The position numbers and the translations under genes are program-made. A DNA stretch of 64,000 nucleotides, from assembly GCA_964392305.1 (NCBI GenBank), contig CAYMPV010000024.1, positions 1 through 64,000 on the forward strand, written 5' to 3'. Source of the stretch: JACKIC01 sp964392305. Lineage in GTDB: Bacteria > Planctomycetota > UBA1135 > UBA2386. This document shows, piece by piece, positions 54,508 to 62,344 of the stretch (its first letter is position 1; the number at the start of each line of letters is the position of its first letter). The notes under the pieces are model-generated. The model did not search any database. It saw only the letters and a list, made by a program, of their open reading frames with translations, and had not been told where the DNA came from.

Positions 54508-56771
54508 GCACCGAACGCACCAGCAGCGGACCGTTCCCCGAGAAGGTCGAGATCACGGTCGGCTACCGCAGCCTCGGTGGCCAGCCCGACCGACTCGAGA
54601 AGCGCACCGTCGACCCCGAGAACGGTGATGCGCCGCCGTGGGATGCGAACACGACGATGCGCCACGTCGGCGGCGACCTGAGCCGCGTCGACGGTTTGGC
54701 CAAGGCGACCGGCCGCGCCAAGTACACGTTCGACGTCACGTTCCCGGGCATGCTGCAGGCGATGATCCTGCGCTCGCCGGTGGCGCGCGGCGTGCTGACC
54801 GGCCTCGAACTCGACGACGCACGCAAGATGCCCGGCATCGGCGCCGTGATCGCGCTCAAGGAGATCGGCAACCAGGTGCGCTTCGTCGGCGACGCGGTCG
54901 CCGCAGTCGCCGGCACCAACCTGAACCTGGTGCGCGACGCGCTCGAGAAGATCCGCGCCAGCTACGACGCCGAAGCCCACGTCGTCGACTACCTGCAGTC
55001 GCCCGACGCGCCGCTGCTCGGCAACGACGGCGAGATCGACGCCGAGTGGCCCGCCGAACCCGAACTCGAGGCGGCGCTGGCCGCCGGCAAGACCACCCAC
55101 GTCGCCACCTATCGCACCGAGGTGCAGACGCACAGTTCGTTGGAGAGCCACGGCCACGTCGCCAGGTGGGAAGGCAACGACCTCGAGGTCTGGGCCAGCA
55201 CGCAGGCGACGTTCGGGGTGCGTGGCGAGCTGTCGCGCGCGCTGCAGGCGCGCGGGCTCGAAGTCGGCTCGGTGACCGTGCACGCCGAGTTCGTCGGCGG
55301 CGGTTTCGGCAGCAAGTTCGGCGCGGGCGTCGAAGGCCTGGCCTGCTGCGTGCTCGCCCATGAGGCCAAGGCGCCGGTCAAGCTGATGCTCGACCGCTTC
55401 GAGGAGCACACCACCACCGGCAACCGCCCCTCGGCGTTGATGCAGGCGCGCGCCGCGCTCGACGAGAACGGCGTGTTCACGGCGTGGGACTGGCGCAGCT
55501 TCGGCGGCTGCGGCTTCAACAAGAGCGGCGGCCGCGTCGCCTTCCCCGAGTACTACGTCGGCAAGGCCAAGACCCGCAACAAGCACCAGGACATCGCCGC
55601 CGACACCGATCCGGCGCGTTCGATGCGCGCACCAGGTCACCCGCAGGGCTTCTTCGGCGCCGAACTGTTCCTCGACGAGCTGGCCGCCAAGGCCGGCATC
55701 GACCCGCTCGTCCTGCGCCTGCGCAACGACGACACGGTGATCCGGCGCGATCAGTGGCAGTTCGGCGCCGCGCAGTTCGGCTGGCAGCAGGGCCGCGCGA
55801 TCCAGAACGACCCCAAGGCGCGCTTCTGGCGCGGCGTCGGCCTGGCCAGCGCGCGCTGGTTCCAGCTCGGCAACCCCGGTCGGCCCCCGCACGGCATCAC
55901 CTGCCGCATCCACCAGGATGGCACGGTCGAGTCGCGCAGCGGCGCGCAGGACATCGGCACCGGACTCAAGACGGTGCTGACGCTGCTCACCGCCGAGGAG
56001 CTCGGCATCGAACCCAAGCTGGTCAAGGCCACCACCGGCCACACCGGCGACCCGTCGGGTCCAGGCTCGGGCGGCAGCACGACGACGCCGAGCCTGGCGC
56101 CGGCAGTTCGGCACGCGGCCTTCCTGGCCAAACAGCAACTCGTCGAGCTGGTCGCCAAACACCTCGGCGTGCCCGTGCAGGAAGTCACCTGCGCCGGCGG
56201 CAGCCTCGGCAAGGGCACCGCGCAGCTGCCGTGGGCCGAAGCCTGCAAGCTGATCGGCCCCAACCCGATCGAGGCGCGCGGCCAGCGCTTCAACAACTAC
56301 AAGGAGCCGCCGTTCTTCCGGGGCGTGTGCGGCGCGCAGTTCGCCGAGGTGCAGGTCGACAGCTGGACCGGCCTGGTCAAGGTGACGCGCATGCTCGGCA
56401 TCCAGGACTGCGGCCGCGTGATCGCGAAGAAGCTCGCCGAGAGCCAGGTGCTCGGCGCGATGATCCAGGGCGTCAGCTACGCGGTGCACGAGCAGCGCAT
56501 CATGGACAACGCCAGCGGGCGCATGCTCAACGGCGACTTCCTGCGCTACAAGATCGCCGGCAGCGTCGACCTGCCCGAGCTGCAGTGTTTCATGCACTCG
56601 ATCGACAACGGCCACGACAACGTCGGCGCCGCCGGCCTCGGCGAGCCGCCCTCGGTGGCCGCGCCAGCCGCGATCGCCAACGCCGTGTTCCACGCGATCG
56701 GGGTACCCGTTCGCCACCTGCCGCTCACCCCCGACAAGGTCCTCGCGGCGATCGCGAAGAGGAAGGCCTGA
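54504..56771 (+). CDS. molybdopterin-binding subunit of a molybdenum hydroxylase (PaoC/XdhA-like)
   Basis: A 755-residue catalytic subunit. Aldehyde-oxidase domain a/b hammerhead near 60-160 (VDGLAKATGRAKYTFDVTFPG). The molybdenum-cofactor domain has GGGFGSKFGAGVEG, RAPGHPQGFFGAELFLDEL, GAQDIGTGLKTVLTLL and GSGGSTTTPSLAPAV. The catalytic Glu lies in GLGEPPSV near the C terminus (about 708-715). Overlap with the small subunit start (ATGA) and a 1-bp gap to the FAD gene show one operon. The substrate (aldehyde, purine or aromatic) is not evident. Confidence 0.94.
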   Translation: MSTERTSSGPFPEKVEITVGYRSLGGQPDRLEKRTVDPENGDAPPWDANTTMRHVGGDLSRVDGLAKATGRAKYTFDVTFPGMLQAMILRSPVARGVLTGLELDDARKMPGIGAVIALKEIGNQVRFVGDAVAAVAGTNLNLVRDALEKIRASYDAEAHVVDYLQSPDAPLLGNDGEIDAEWPAEPELEAALAAGKTTHVATYRTEVQTHSSLESHGHVARWEGNDLEVWASTQATFGVRGELSRALQARGLEVGSVTVHAEFVGGGFGSKFGAGVEGLACCVLAHEAKAPVKLMLDRFEEHTTTGNRPSALMQARAALDENGVFTAWDWRSFGGCGFNKSGGRVAFPEYYVGKAKTRNKHQDIAADTDPARSMRAPGHPQGFFGAELFLDELAAKAGIDPLVLRLRNDDTVIRRDQWQFGAAQFGWQQGRAIQNDPKARFWRGVGLASARWFQLGNPGRPPHGITCRIHQDGTVESRSGAQDIGTGLKTVLTLLTAEELGIEPKLVKATTGHTGDPSGPGSGGSTTTPSLAPAVRHAAFLAKQQLVELVAKHLGVPVQEVTCAGGSLGKGTAQLPWAEACKLIGPNPIEARGQRFNNYKEPPFFRGVCGAQFAEVQVDSWTGLVKVTRMLGIQDCGRVIAKKLAESQVLGAMIQGVSYAVHEQRIMDNASGRMLNGDFLRYKIAGSVDLPELQCFMHSIDNGHDNVGAAGLGEPPSVAAPAAIANAVFHAIGVPVRHLPLTPDKVLAAIAKRKA

Positions 56772-56772
56772 G

Positions 56773-57759
56773 ATGAAGCCGTTCACCTACGTCGTGCCCC
56801 ACTCCCTCGCCGAAGCCGCCGAGGCCGCCGCCCAGCCCGACACCATCGTCAAGGGCGCCGGCATCGACCTCGTCGATCGCATGAAGGAGCGGCTGGTCAC
56901 TCCCAACCAGATCGTCAACCTGCTACCACTCAACAAGGACCTCGCGGGCATCACCGTCGCCGCCAACGGGGAAGTGACGATCGGCGCCGCAACGACGCTC
57001 ACGCAGCTCGAACAGAACGCCGCTCTGGCCAACGCCGCGCTCGCCGGCCTGCGCGTCGCCGCCGCGGTCACCGCCACGCCGCAGGTGCGCAACCGCGGCA
57101 CCGTCGCGGGCAACATCCTGCAGTTCACGCGCTGCTGGTACGTGCGCAGCGAAGCGCACAAGTGCCTGCACGGCGGCCGCGGCCCGACCTGCCTGGCGCT
57201 GACGGGCGACAATCGTTACCACGCGGTGCTCGGCTGGCAGGACTGCGTGCGGGTTCATCCGAGCAACCTGGCACCGCCGCTGCTCGCGCTCGGTGCGGAG
57301 TACACCACGGTGCTCGGCGACAAGAAGCAACGCCGCCCGCTCGCCGACCTGTTCCCCAAGGACCCGCGCGCCGAGGTTCCTGAACACACGCTGGCCCCCG
57401 GCGAGATCGTGATCGCGATCCACGTGCCGCCGCAGCCGCAAGGTTCGCGCAGCAGTTATGCCGAGAGCCGCGAACGCGAGTCGTCCGACTGGGCGACGAC
57501 CGCCTGTGCCGCGCGCGTCGTGCTCGACGGCGGCGTGATCACGGCCGCCGACCTCGTGCTCGGCGCGGTCGCGCCGAACCCGCGACCACGGCCCGACGCG
57601 GCCAAGGCGCTGCTCGGCAAGAAACCCGACGACAACCTGTTCCGCAAGGTCGCCGACCTCGCCTACCAGGGCGCGGCGCCGCTGTCCCACAACGCCTACA
57701 AGCTCACCGTCGGCAAGGCCACCGTGCGCGAGGCGCTGCACCTCGCCACGCAGGCGTGA
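56773..57759 (+). CDS. FAD subunit of a molybdenum hydroxylase with extra Cys cluster (PaoB/YagS-like)
   Basis: A 328-residue FAD-binding subunit. The FAD motif AGIDLVDRMKE lies near 30-40, the conserved RNRGTVAGNI at about 106-115 and the C-terminal CO-dehydrogenase flavoprotein domain at about 210-325. After TVAGN, FTRCWYVRSEAHKCLHGG and the following Thr-Cys provide three close cysteines (about 118, 128, 136), the place where PaoB and 4-hydroxybenzoyl-CoA reductase beta hold an extra [4Fe-4S] cluster. This suggests the same electron path here. Confidence 0.9.
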   Translation: MKPFTYVVPHSLAEAAEAAAQPDTIVKGAGIDLVDRMKERLVTPNQIVNLLPLNKDLAGITVAANGEVTIGAATTLTQLEQNAALANAALAGLRVAAAVTATPQVRNRGTVAGNILQFTRCWYVRSEAHKCLHGGRGPTCLALTGDNRYHAVLGWQDCVRVHPSNLAPPLLALGAEYTTVLGDKKQRRPLADLFPKDPRAEVPEHTLAPGEIVIAIHVPPQPQGSRSSYAESRERESSDWATTACAARVVLDGGVITAADLVLGAVAPNPRPRPDAAKALLGKKPDDNLFRKVADLAYQGAAPLSHNAYKLTVGKATVREALHLATQA

Positions 57760-57769
57760 GGAGGATGCC

Positions 57770-58015
57770 ATGAACGACAAGATCATCACCCACGCAGATC
57801 TCCTGCCGCGCGGTTCCTGCCCTTCGCTGCTCATGAAGCACGCGCTCACCCACTCGATGGGCGATCAGGTGTTCGACGGCCGCAGCGCACCCGGCGACGG
57901 TTACTACTGGTGCGCGCGCACCTGCCGCTGCGTCGGCCCCGACGACGAGGTCGTGCATCCCCAGGACTGCGTGGCCACGCGCCGCTGCTACGACGGCCCG
58001 CGCGCCGAAGCATGA
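57770..58015 (+). CDS. cysteine-rich small protein of the molybdenum hydroxylase operon
   Basis: An 81-residue protein with six cysteines, five of them in the second half (YYWCARTCRCVGPDDEV, then QDCVATRRCYDG). A good ribosome site (AGGAGG) precedes the ATG 10 bp after the FAD gene, and the stop overlaps the methyltransferase start (ATGA), so it belongs to the operon. Metal or Fe-S binding is suggested by the cysteine spacing; a role in assembling or connecting the molybdenum enzyme is inference. No known family was recognised, so this is a good candidate for an undescribed accessory protein. Confidence 0.7.
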   Translation: MNDKIITHADLLPRGSCPSLLMKHALTHSMGDQVFDGRSAPGDGYYWCARTCRCVGPDDEVVHPQDCVATRRCYDGPRAEA

Positions 58016-58536
58016 GCGACGCCTGCGGCGGCGCGCCCTCGGCCGCGATCACGCGCTGGGCGCCGCTCGTGCCCACCGGCGGCGAAGTGCTCGACGTCGC
58101 CGCCGGCGCAGGCCGTCACACCCTGCTGTTCCTCGCGCGAGGTCACGCGGTGACCGCCGTCGATCGCGATCTCTCCGCGCTGCGCGCGATCCGCGACGAT
58201 CGCCTGACCCTCGTGCAGGCCGATCTCGAAGGCGCGCCGTGGCCGCTGCCGGGTCGCACGTTCGCCGGCGTCGTCGTCAGCAACTATCTGTGGCGACCGC
58301 TGCTGCCGAACCTCGTCGCCAGCGTCGCGCCTGGCGGCGTGCTGCTCTACGAGACGTTCGGCGTCGGCAACGAGCGCTTCGGCAAGCCGCGCAATCCGGA
58401 CTTCCTGTTGCGGCCGGGGGAACTGCTGGACGCGGTGCGCGGGGAGCTCGAGGTGCGGGAGTACTGGTGCGGCGAGGAAGGTGCTGCGGTGCGGCAACGG
58501 GTGTGCGCGGTGCGGGTGCTGGGGTCCAGGAGTTGA
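58012..58536 (+). CDS. class I SAM-dependent methyltransferase
   Basis: A 174-residue methyltransferase. Motif I reads VLDVAAGAGRHTLLFLARG, followed by the acidic motif VTAVDRD, then VQADLEGAPWPLPG and VVVSNYLWRPLLP. The short length and strong motif I resemble TehB/UbiE-like small-molecule enzymes; the substrate is unknown. The start overlaps the stop of the Cys-rich gene, so it is translated with the operon. Confidence 0.85.
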   Translation: MSDACGGAPSAAITRWAPLVPTGGEVLDVAAGAGRHTLLFLARGHAVTAVDRDLSALRAIRDDRLTLVQADLEGAPWPLPGRTFAGVVVSNYLWRPLLPNLVASVAPGGVLLYETFGVGNERFGKPRNPDFLLRPGELLDAVRGELEVREYWCGEEGAAVRQRVCAVRVLGSRS

Positions 58537-58923
58537 ACGGGTGAGGACAGTGGCGGGCGGGTATGTCGATGGACGATGCAGACGGAGGCACCATCTCTGG
58601 AAGTCCCCAGACTGGAAGTGCCCGGACTGACTTGCTGCAGAAGCCGGCGACCGGGGAATGCCGTGAGGCTGGAGGAGCCTTCGCGGCTCGCGCCTCAGGG
58701 CATGCACTGGCCTGTAGGATGCTTGCCACGTCGCAAGCACCGACGAGCACAGAGAGGCGCGCGCACCCGAGCCGCCAAGAAGGCCAACGCGCGGGAGCAT
58801 CGGGACCCTTCCCGATCGCATTCCGAACATCCGTGACTCGGCAAAGCACACCGGCAGAACCAGCGCGGCTCGGACAACACGGCCCGAATACCGACCTCGC
58901 TGAGTGGTATGCTGAAGGCAGTC
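58537..58923. other. intergenic region at the left edge of the second accessory block
   Basis: A 387-bp region after the methyltransferase without a convincing gene. A 15-bp direct repeat (CTGGAAGTCCCCAGA then CTGGAAGTGCCCGGA, 58597-58626) is present. The rest reads as low-information sequence, possibly decayed cassette DNA. No attC-like end was found. Confidence 0.45.
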
Positions 58924-59166
58924 ATGATCGACCGCAGCCTGTTACAGCGCATCTCCTCGAACCCTGAGATCTTCGGCGGCAAGCCGATCGTACGAGGCTT
59001 GCGCATCTCCGTCGAGTTGGTGCTCAGTCTTCTTGCGCAGGGCGTTTCACACTCGGAACTGCTCGAGGACTACCCTGCGTTGCAGCCAGAGGACATCAAG
59101 GCCTGCCTCGCTTATGCCCACGCCGTCATCGCCAACGACTCGTTCGACAACATCCGCGTTGGCTGA
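58924..59166 (+). CDS. DUF433 protein, VapB-like antitoxin candidate
   Basis: An 80-residue protein. The DUF433 signature is complete: ISSNPEIFGGKPIVRGLRIS (about 9-28), then VELVLSLLAQGVSHSELLEDYPAL and EDIKACLAYAHAVI. DUF433 proteins carry a winged or helix-turn-helix-like fold and often pair with DUF5615 PIN-like toxins, as here: the following gene starts three bases after the stop. ATG 58924 is preferred over 58909 because GAAGG lies before it. Antitoxin activity is inferred from the pairing. Confidence 0.82.
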   Translation: MIDRSLLQRISSNPEIFGGKPIVRGLRISVELVLSLLAQGVSHSELLEDYPALQPEDIKACLAYAHAVIANDSFDNIRVG

Positions 59167-59169
59167 TTC

Positions 59170-59823
59170 GTGCGCTTCCTCATCGATCGATGCGCAGGAA
59201 CCCGGCTTGCCCGCTGGCTCGAAGATTCCGGGCATGACGTAATCGACGCCAGTGTGTGGGCCGTAGACCCCGGTGACGCCGCGATCCTCCAACAAGCATT
59301 CACCGAAGATCGCATCCTCATCACGATCGATCAGTTGCTACGCCACCTTCTTCGTCTGATCGGCTTCAGTCGGCCACGCAAGGACGAGGGCTTCTTCGAG
59401 ACGCTCAACGAGACCGATTTCGACGGCGTAGACGAATACGGCCGGACGCCCCTGCACTACGCGGCGCTTGGCGGACTTGTTGATCACCTGGCGTCGCTGC
59501 TTCATGCCCGTGGCGAGGACATCAACCTTCCAGATCGTGCTGGCTGGACTCCGCTGCACTTTGCGGCGTCGGCCAGCTCCGCGGCCTGCGTTGCTCTACT
59601 GTTGGAGCGTGGTGCTCATGTGGATCCGAAGGACGAGCACGGCAACACGCCGTTGGGACGAGCGGTGTTTGCGTCGGAGGGCGAGGGGGATGTGATCGCC
59701 TTGTTCCGCGCCGCAGGTGCCGATCCTTGCACGCCAAACAACCATGGGGTCAGTCCGTTGCAGTTGGCCCGGACCATCGCCAACTACCCCATCGCACAGC
59801 ACTTCGCTGACCTGCCGGAGTAG
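59170..59823 (+). CDS. DUF5615 PIN-like toxin fused to ankyrin repeats
   Basis: A 217-residue chimera. Residues 1-54 match the start of a DUF5615 PIN-like toxin (MRFLIDRCAGTRLARWL, GHDVIDASVWAVDPGDAAIL, RILITID). The usual continuation with D-K-D-F-G and the remaining catalytic region is missing. From about residue 60 the protein continues as ankyrin repeats (EYGRTPLHYAALGG, RAGWTPLHFAASASS, HGNTPLGRAVF). The toxin half is thus truncated and probably inactive. The junction may come from recombination between two cassettes. The DUF433 partner upstream remains intact. Confidence 0.75.
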   Translation: MRFLIDRCAGTRLARWLEDSGHDVIDASVWAVDPGDAAILQQAFTEDRILITIDQLLRHLLRLIGFSRPRKDEGFFETLNETDFDGVDEYGRTPLHYAALGGLVDHLASLLHARGEDINLPDRAGWTPLHFAASASSAACVALLLERGAHVDPKDEHGNTPLGRAVFASEGEGDVIALFRAAGADPCTPNNHGVSPLQLARTIANYPIAQHFADLPE

Positions 59824-59829
59824 GATGCT

Positions 59830-59915
59830 GGCTAACTTCACGCAGCACCTCGCGAACGCCGGGAGCAAGGAAGCCAACCGCACGCGGCTCGCGGCTTGGC
59901 GTGGATCCGTTGGGC
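59830..59915 (+). other. degenerate attC-like site
   Basis: GGCTAAC (one mismatch to RYYYAAC) lies 7 bp after the ankyrin gene stop and GTTGGGC (GTTRRRY) closes the site 86 bp later. CACGCAGC...TCGCGAACG on the left and CGGCTCGCGGC...GGCGTGG on the right are partly complementary. Position between two genes fits a cassette boundary. Confidence 0.4.
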
Positions 59916-59987
59916 GGTCCGTCCGGGGATGCCGGGTTGCCGTTGCTTGCTGTTGTGCTGTCAACGTGATCCGATCTCTTGCATCGC

Positions 59988-60495
59988 ATGACCGTCGCGC
60001 CGGAAGCCATCTTGATCGCCGGAGCCAACGGCGCCGGCAAGACGACCTTCGCTCGCCAGTTCTTGCACGTGCGTTACCCAGCGGCGCACTTCCTCAACGC
60101 CGATGAGATTCAGCGGGAGGGCCCGGCGTTCTCGCACCCGGTAGGCGGGGCGTGAGCTGGTGCGGCGCCTCGACGAGCTCGCGAGCCGGCGAGAGACGTT
60201 CGCGGTCGAGACGACTCTGGCGAGCCGAGGCTACGTCTGCAAACTGCGCGAGTGGGCCGGCCTGGGGTATCGGACGAGCCCGCACTTCATCGAGCTGCCG
60301 TCGGCCGATTTCGCGGTCCAGCGCGTGGCAACGCGCGTTGCGGCTGGCGGCCACGCCGTTCCTGAAGCCGATGTTCGAAGGCGATTCGAGAGAGGTGTGC
60401 AACTGTTCCCTGTCTACAAGCCACTGGTCGATCGGTGGTATCATTGGTCCAGCGACGATCGAGGTCTGAGACTTGACGACTACCACTACACGTGA
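59988..60495 (+). pseudogene. zeta-toxin-family ATPase, frameshifted
   Basis: Two parts of one zeta toxin gene are in different frames. Part one (ATG 59988) has Walker A IAGANGAGKTTFARQF and FLNADEIQREGPAF, then runs to a TGA at 60153. Part two (from about 60149 in another frame) continues with LVRRLDELASRRETFAVETTLASRGY, the zeta acceptor-site region, and QRVATRVAAGGHAVPE to the TGA at 60495. A one- or two-base indel near 60140 joins them, so the gene is broken here or the sequence has an error. Intact zeta toxins phosphorylate UDP-GlcNAc or related targets. Confidence 0.7.
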
Positions 60496-60682
60496 TCTGG
60501 ATACTCCCGAGTTGGAGGTCTTGCTCGAGGCTGCAAGGCGGGCCACCTGGGATGCGCTTCACGGACCGGTGCACTTGAGATCAGGGCGCTTCCATCCTCA
60601 CGATGAGAGCGGAGCCGGTCGCAAGGCCGCCCAACACGGTCCAGCAGCCGACGATCGCCCCCAGGAGGGCGATCGCGGCTGA
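60473..60682 (+). CDS. short ORF after the zeta-toxin pseudogene, antitoxin-like
   Basis: A 69-residue ORF (TTG start) overlapping the zeta reading frame. The first ~45 residues (TPELEVLLEAARRATWDAL) resemble the small helical proteins that follow zeta-type ATPases in many bacteria. The end of the ORF runs into the attC-like site at 60629-60699, so its original C terminus was lost or the true ORF ends earlier. Function and expression are uncertain. Confidence 0.3.
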   Translation: MTTTTTRDLDTPELEVLLEAARRATWDALHGPVHLRSGRFHPHDESGAGRKAAQHGPAADDRPQEGDRG

Positions 60683-60699
60683 GCCCAAAGACGTTGGAC
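60629..60699 (+). other. integron attC site
   Basis: GCCCAAC (RYYYAAC) and GTTGGAC (GTTRRRY) bound 71 bp. The inner sequence is a good palindrome: AGCAGCCG-CGATCGCCC pairs with AGGGCGATCG-CGGCTGAGC with one extrahelical base, as in folded attC. The right end GACGTTGGAC is the same as in the 2096-2194 site. An ORF start follows 6 bp later. Confidence 0.7.
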
Positions 60700-60705
60700 G
60701 GACTC

Positions 60706-60834
60706 ATGGGCGCCAGTTGCCCGATCGCTGCCAACCCAGAGTCGTTCGCCCCATGCGCGATCAGTGTCGCCCGCTCAGCATTCAGTGCTCGGCGCGCAGC
60801 ATGCCGTCAAGCGCGAGACCACGCATATCGCTGA
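60706..60834 (+). CDS. 42-codon ORF following the attC site
   Basis: ATG lies 6 bp after the attC right end, as in cassette genes. The 42 residues (starting MGASCPIAANPESFAPCA) match no known family and could be a truncated cassette gene. Real expression is doubtful. Confidence 0.25.
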   Translation: MGASCPIAANPESFAPCAISVARSAFSARRAACRQARDHAYR

Positions 60835-60904
60835 CGTCAAGAGAGAAGACGGTGTCGCCAGTCCGCACCACCGCCCCAGGACACTGCGACTCCGAGCAGA
60901 TGAC

Positions 60905-61348
60905 ATGACGTCGCGCATGCGCTCGATCCTCCTCGCATCCACGTGCCTCGGCATCTGGACAACCAACCTGCTCGACGCCCTGGCCTTCCATCGATGGGCA
61001 ACCGAATACCTGGCACATACGGCGTCGCTCGACGCGAGCAACGATCTCACCTGGGCCAACCGGATCCTGTCGACGGCCGGCGTCGCGGGCTTGGCGACAG
61101 GCCTTGTCGTCGCTCGGGTGTTGGCCCGTAGACCGGTGTTGTTGCAGGACTGGATGCTCGCTGGCTTGCTCGCGATGGGGATCTACTTCCTGGTCCGAGA
61201 CCCCGCGCATCCGATCCACCTGCTGCCCCCCATCGAGGTCATGCCGGTGCTCCCGGCGGCAGCCTTCTGTGCGTTGCTGGCGGCGTTGAGTCCGTGGACC
61301 AAAACCCGGCAAACGTCGGCGCTGCCCACCTCTCATGAGACCGCCTGA
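60905..61348 (+). CDS. membrane protein of unknown function
   Basis: A 147-residue protein with about four hydrophobic segments: ILLASTCLGIWTTNLLDALAF, AGVAGLATGLVVARVLA, DWMLAGLLAMGIYFLV and VMPVLPAAAFCALLAAL. No family is recognised. It ends 60 bp before the convergent TPR-like gene and is the last gene of the second accessory block. Confidence 0.5.
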   Translation: MTSRMRSILLASTCLGIWTTNLLDALAFHRWATEYLAHTASLDASNDLTWANRILSTAGVAGLATGLVVARVLARRPVLLQDWMLAGLLAMGIYFLVRDPAHPIHLLPPIEVMPVLPAAAFCALLAALSPWTKTRQTSALPTSHETA

Positions 61349-61408
61349 TCGGCAACGCGCCGCGGGCCTACCCATGACCCCGACTCGGAACCCGTCGACC
61401 GCACCAAG

Positions 61409-62278
61409 TCACAGCCCGGTCAACCGCCGGCGGATGTCCTCGATCAACTTCTCCTGACCCACCTGCCCCTGCAGGTCACGCAGCAGCGCTTCATACTCCA
61501 CCCGCGCCCGCACCGTGTCGCCGAGACCCTGCGCCAGGACGCCAGTCGCCCAGCGAGCGTTGCGCACGATCTCAGCCGGCACCCCCGGCGTATTCACCAA
61601 CAGCTCCGCCTGCGCCAGGCCGCGCGCGGCGTCGTCACCCTTGGCGTCGGTCCACACCAACTGCAGCCCCGCCTGGCTGCCGATCTCGCTGGCCAGGCCG
61701 TTGGCGTCGACCACCGCCTGGAACATCGACCTGGCCGCCGTGCGGCTCGCGTCGTCGCCGCGGTTGCGCAGCAGCATGCCGAGCTCGGTCTGCGCGCGAC
61801 CACGTTCTTCGGGCGTCAACGCGCGCTGCAGCAGCGTCTGCAGGCGCTGCTGTGCCGCTGCACTGTCGCCGCCCTTCTGCAGCCGCCGCGACTCCTGCAG
61901 CAGCTCTTGGTCCGACAGCGCGTCGAGCTTCTTCTGCTCGGCGGCCTCCATCGCCGCGAGCACCGTGTCCGCGTCGAGCAACGCCGGCAATGAAGCACCC
62001 AGGGCCGCCGTCCTGGCCGGAGCGTCAGCCAGTTCGTTCACCTTGCCTTCGAGGCGCTCGAGCCGCGCAGCCACCTCGTCCAGGCGTCGCAGCACCGGTG
62101 CGAAGTCGATCGGCGCGCCCGCGCCGACCACACCCGAAGAGCCCGCCGCGTCGCCGCCTTCCGCCACCATCGGCGCCGGCGGCACCTCGGTGCGCGGCGT
62201 CAGCCAGATCGTCGCCAGCGCGATCGAAGCACCCACTGCGGCTCCCAGCAGGACGAACGGCATTCGCGGGTCGTACAT
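61409..62278 (-). CDS. membrane-anchored coiled-coil/TPR-like protein
   Basis: A 289-residue protein with an N-terminal anchor (MPFVLLGAAVGASIALATIW, about 6-25). A coiled-coil segment lies at about 62-80 (LRRLDEVAARLERLEGKVNE). The C-terminal ~150 residues are alpha-helical with TPR-like spacing (LLQESRRLQKGGDSAAAQQ, LTPEERGRAQTELGMLLRN, ARVEYEALLRDLQGQ). A role as a scaffold at the membrane is inferred from the architecture. It is divergent from the hydrolase gene. Confidence 0.7.
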   Translation of the reverse strand: MYDPRMPFVLLGAAVGASIALATIWLTPRTEVPPAPMVAEGGDAAGSSGVVGAGAPIDFAPVLRRLDEVAARLERLEGKVNELADAPARTAALGASLPALLDADTVLAAMEAAEQKKLDALSDQELLQESRRLQKGGDSAAAQQRLQTLLQRALTPEERGRAQTELGMLLRNRGDDASRTAARSMFQAVVDANGLASEIGSQAGLQLVWTDAKGDDAARGLAQAELLVNTPGVPAEIVRNARWATGVLAQGLGDTVRARVEYEALLRDLQGQVGQEKLIEDIRRRLTGL

Positions 62279-62344
62279 GCCGGCGATCTTATGGACGTCG
62301 ACACGGCTTGTCCCCCGCCGGCGCCGGCGCCACAACTGCGCCCA

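Noticed and set aside
60151..60153. TGA in the zeta-toxin gene as another selenocysteine codon
   Set aside because: The conserved downstream half lies in a different frame, so an indel, not recoding, explains the stop; no Cys is expected at that place.
60714..60720. GTTGCCC as an additional attC right end
   Set aside because: It lies inside the ORF right after a better site, without a left partner.
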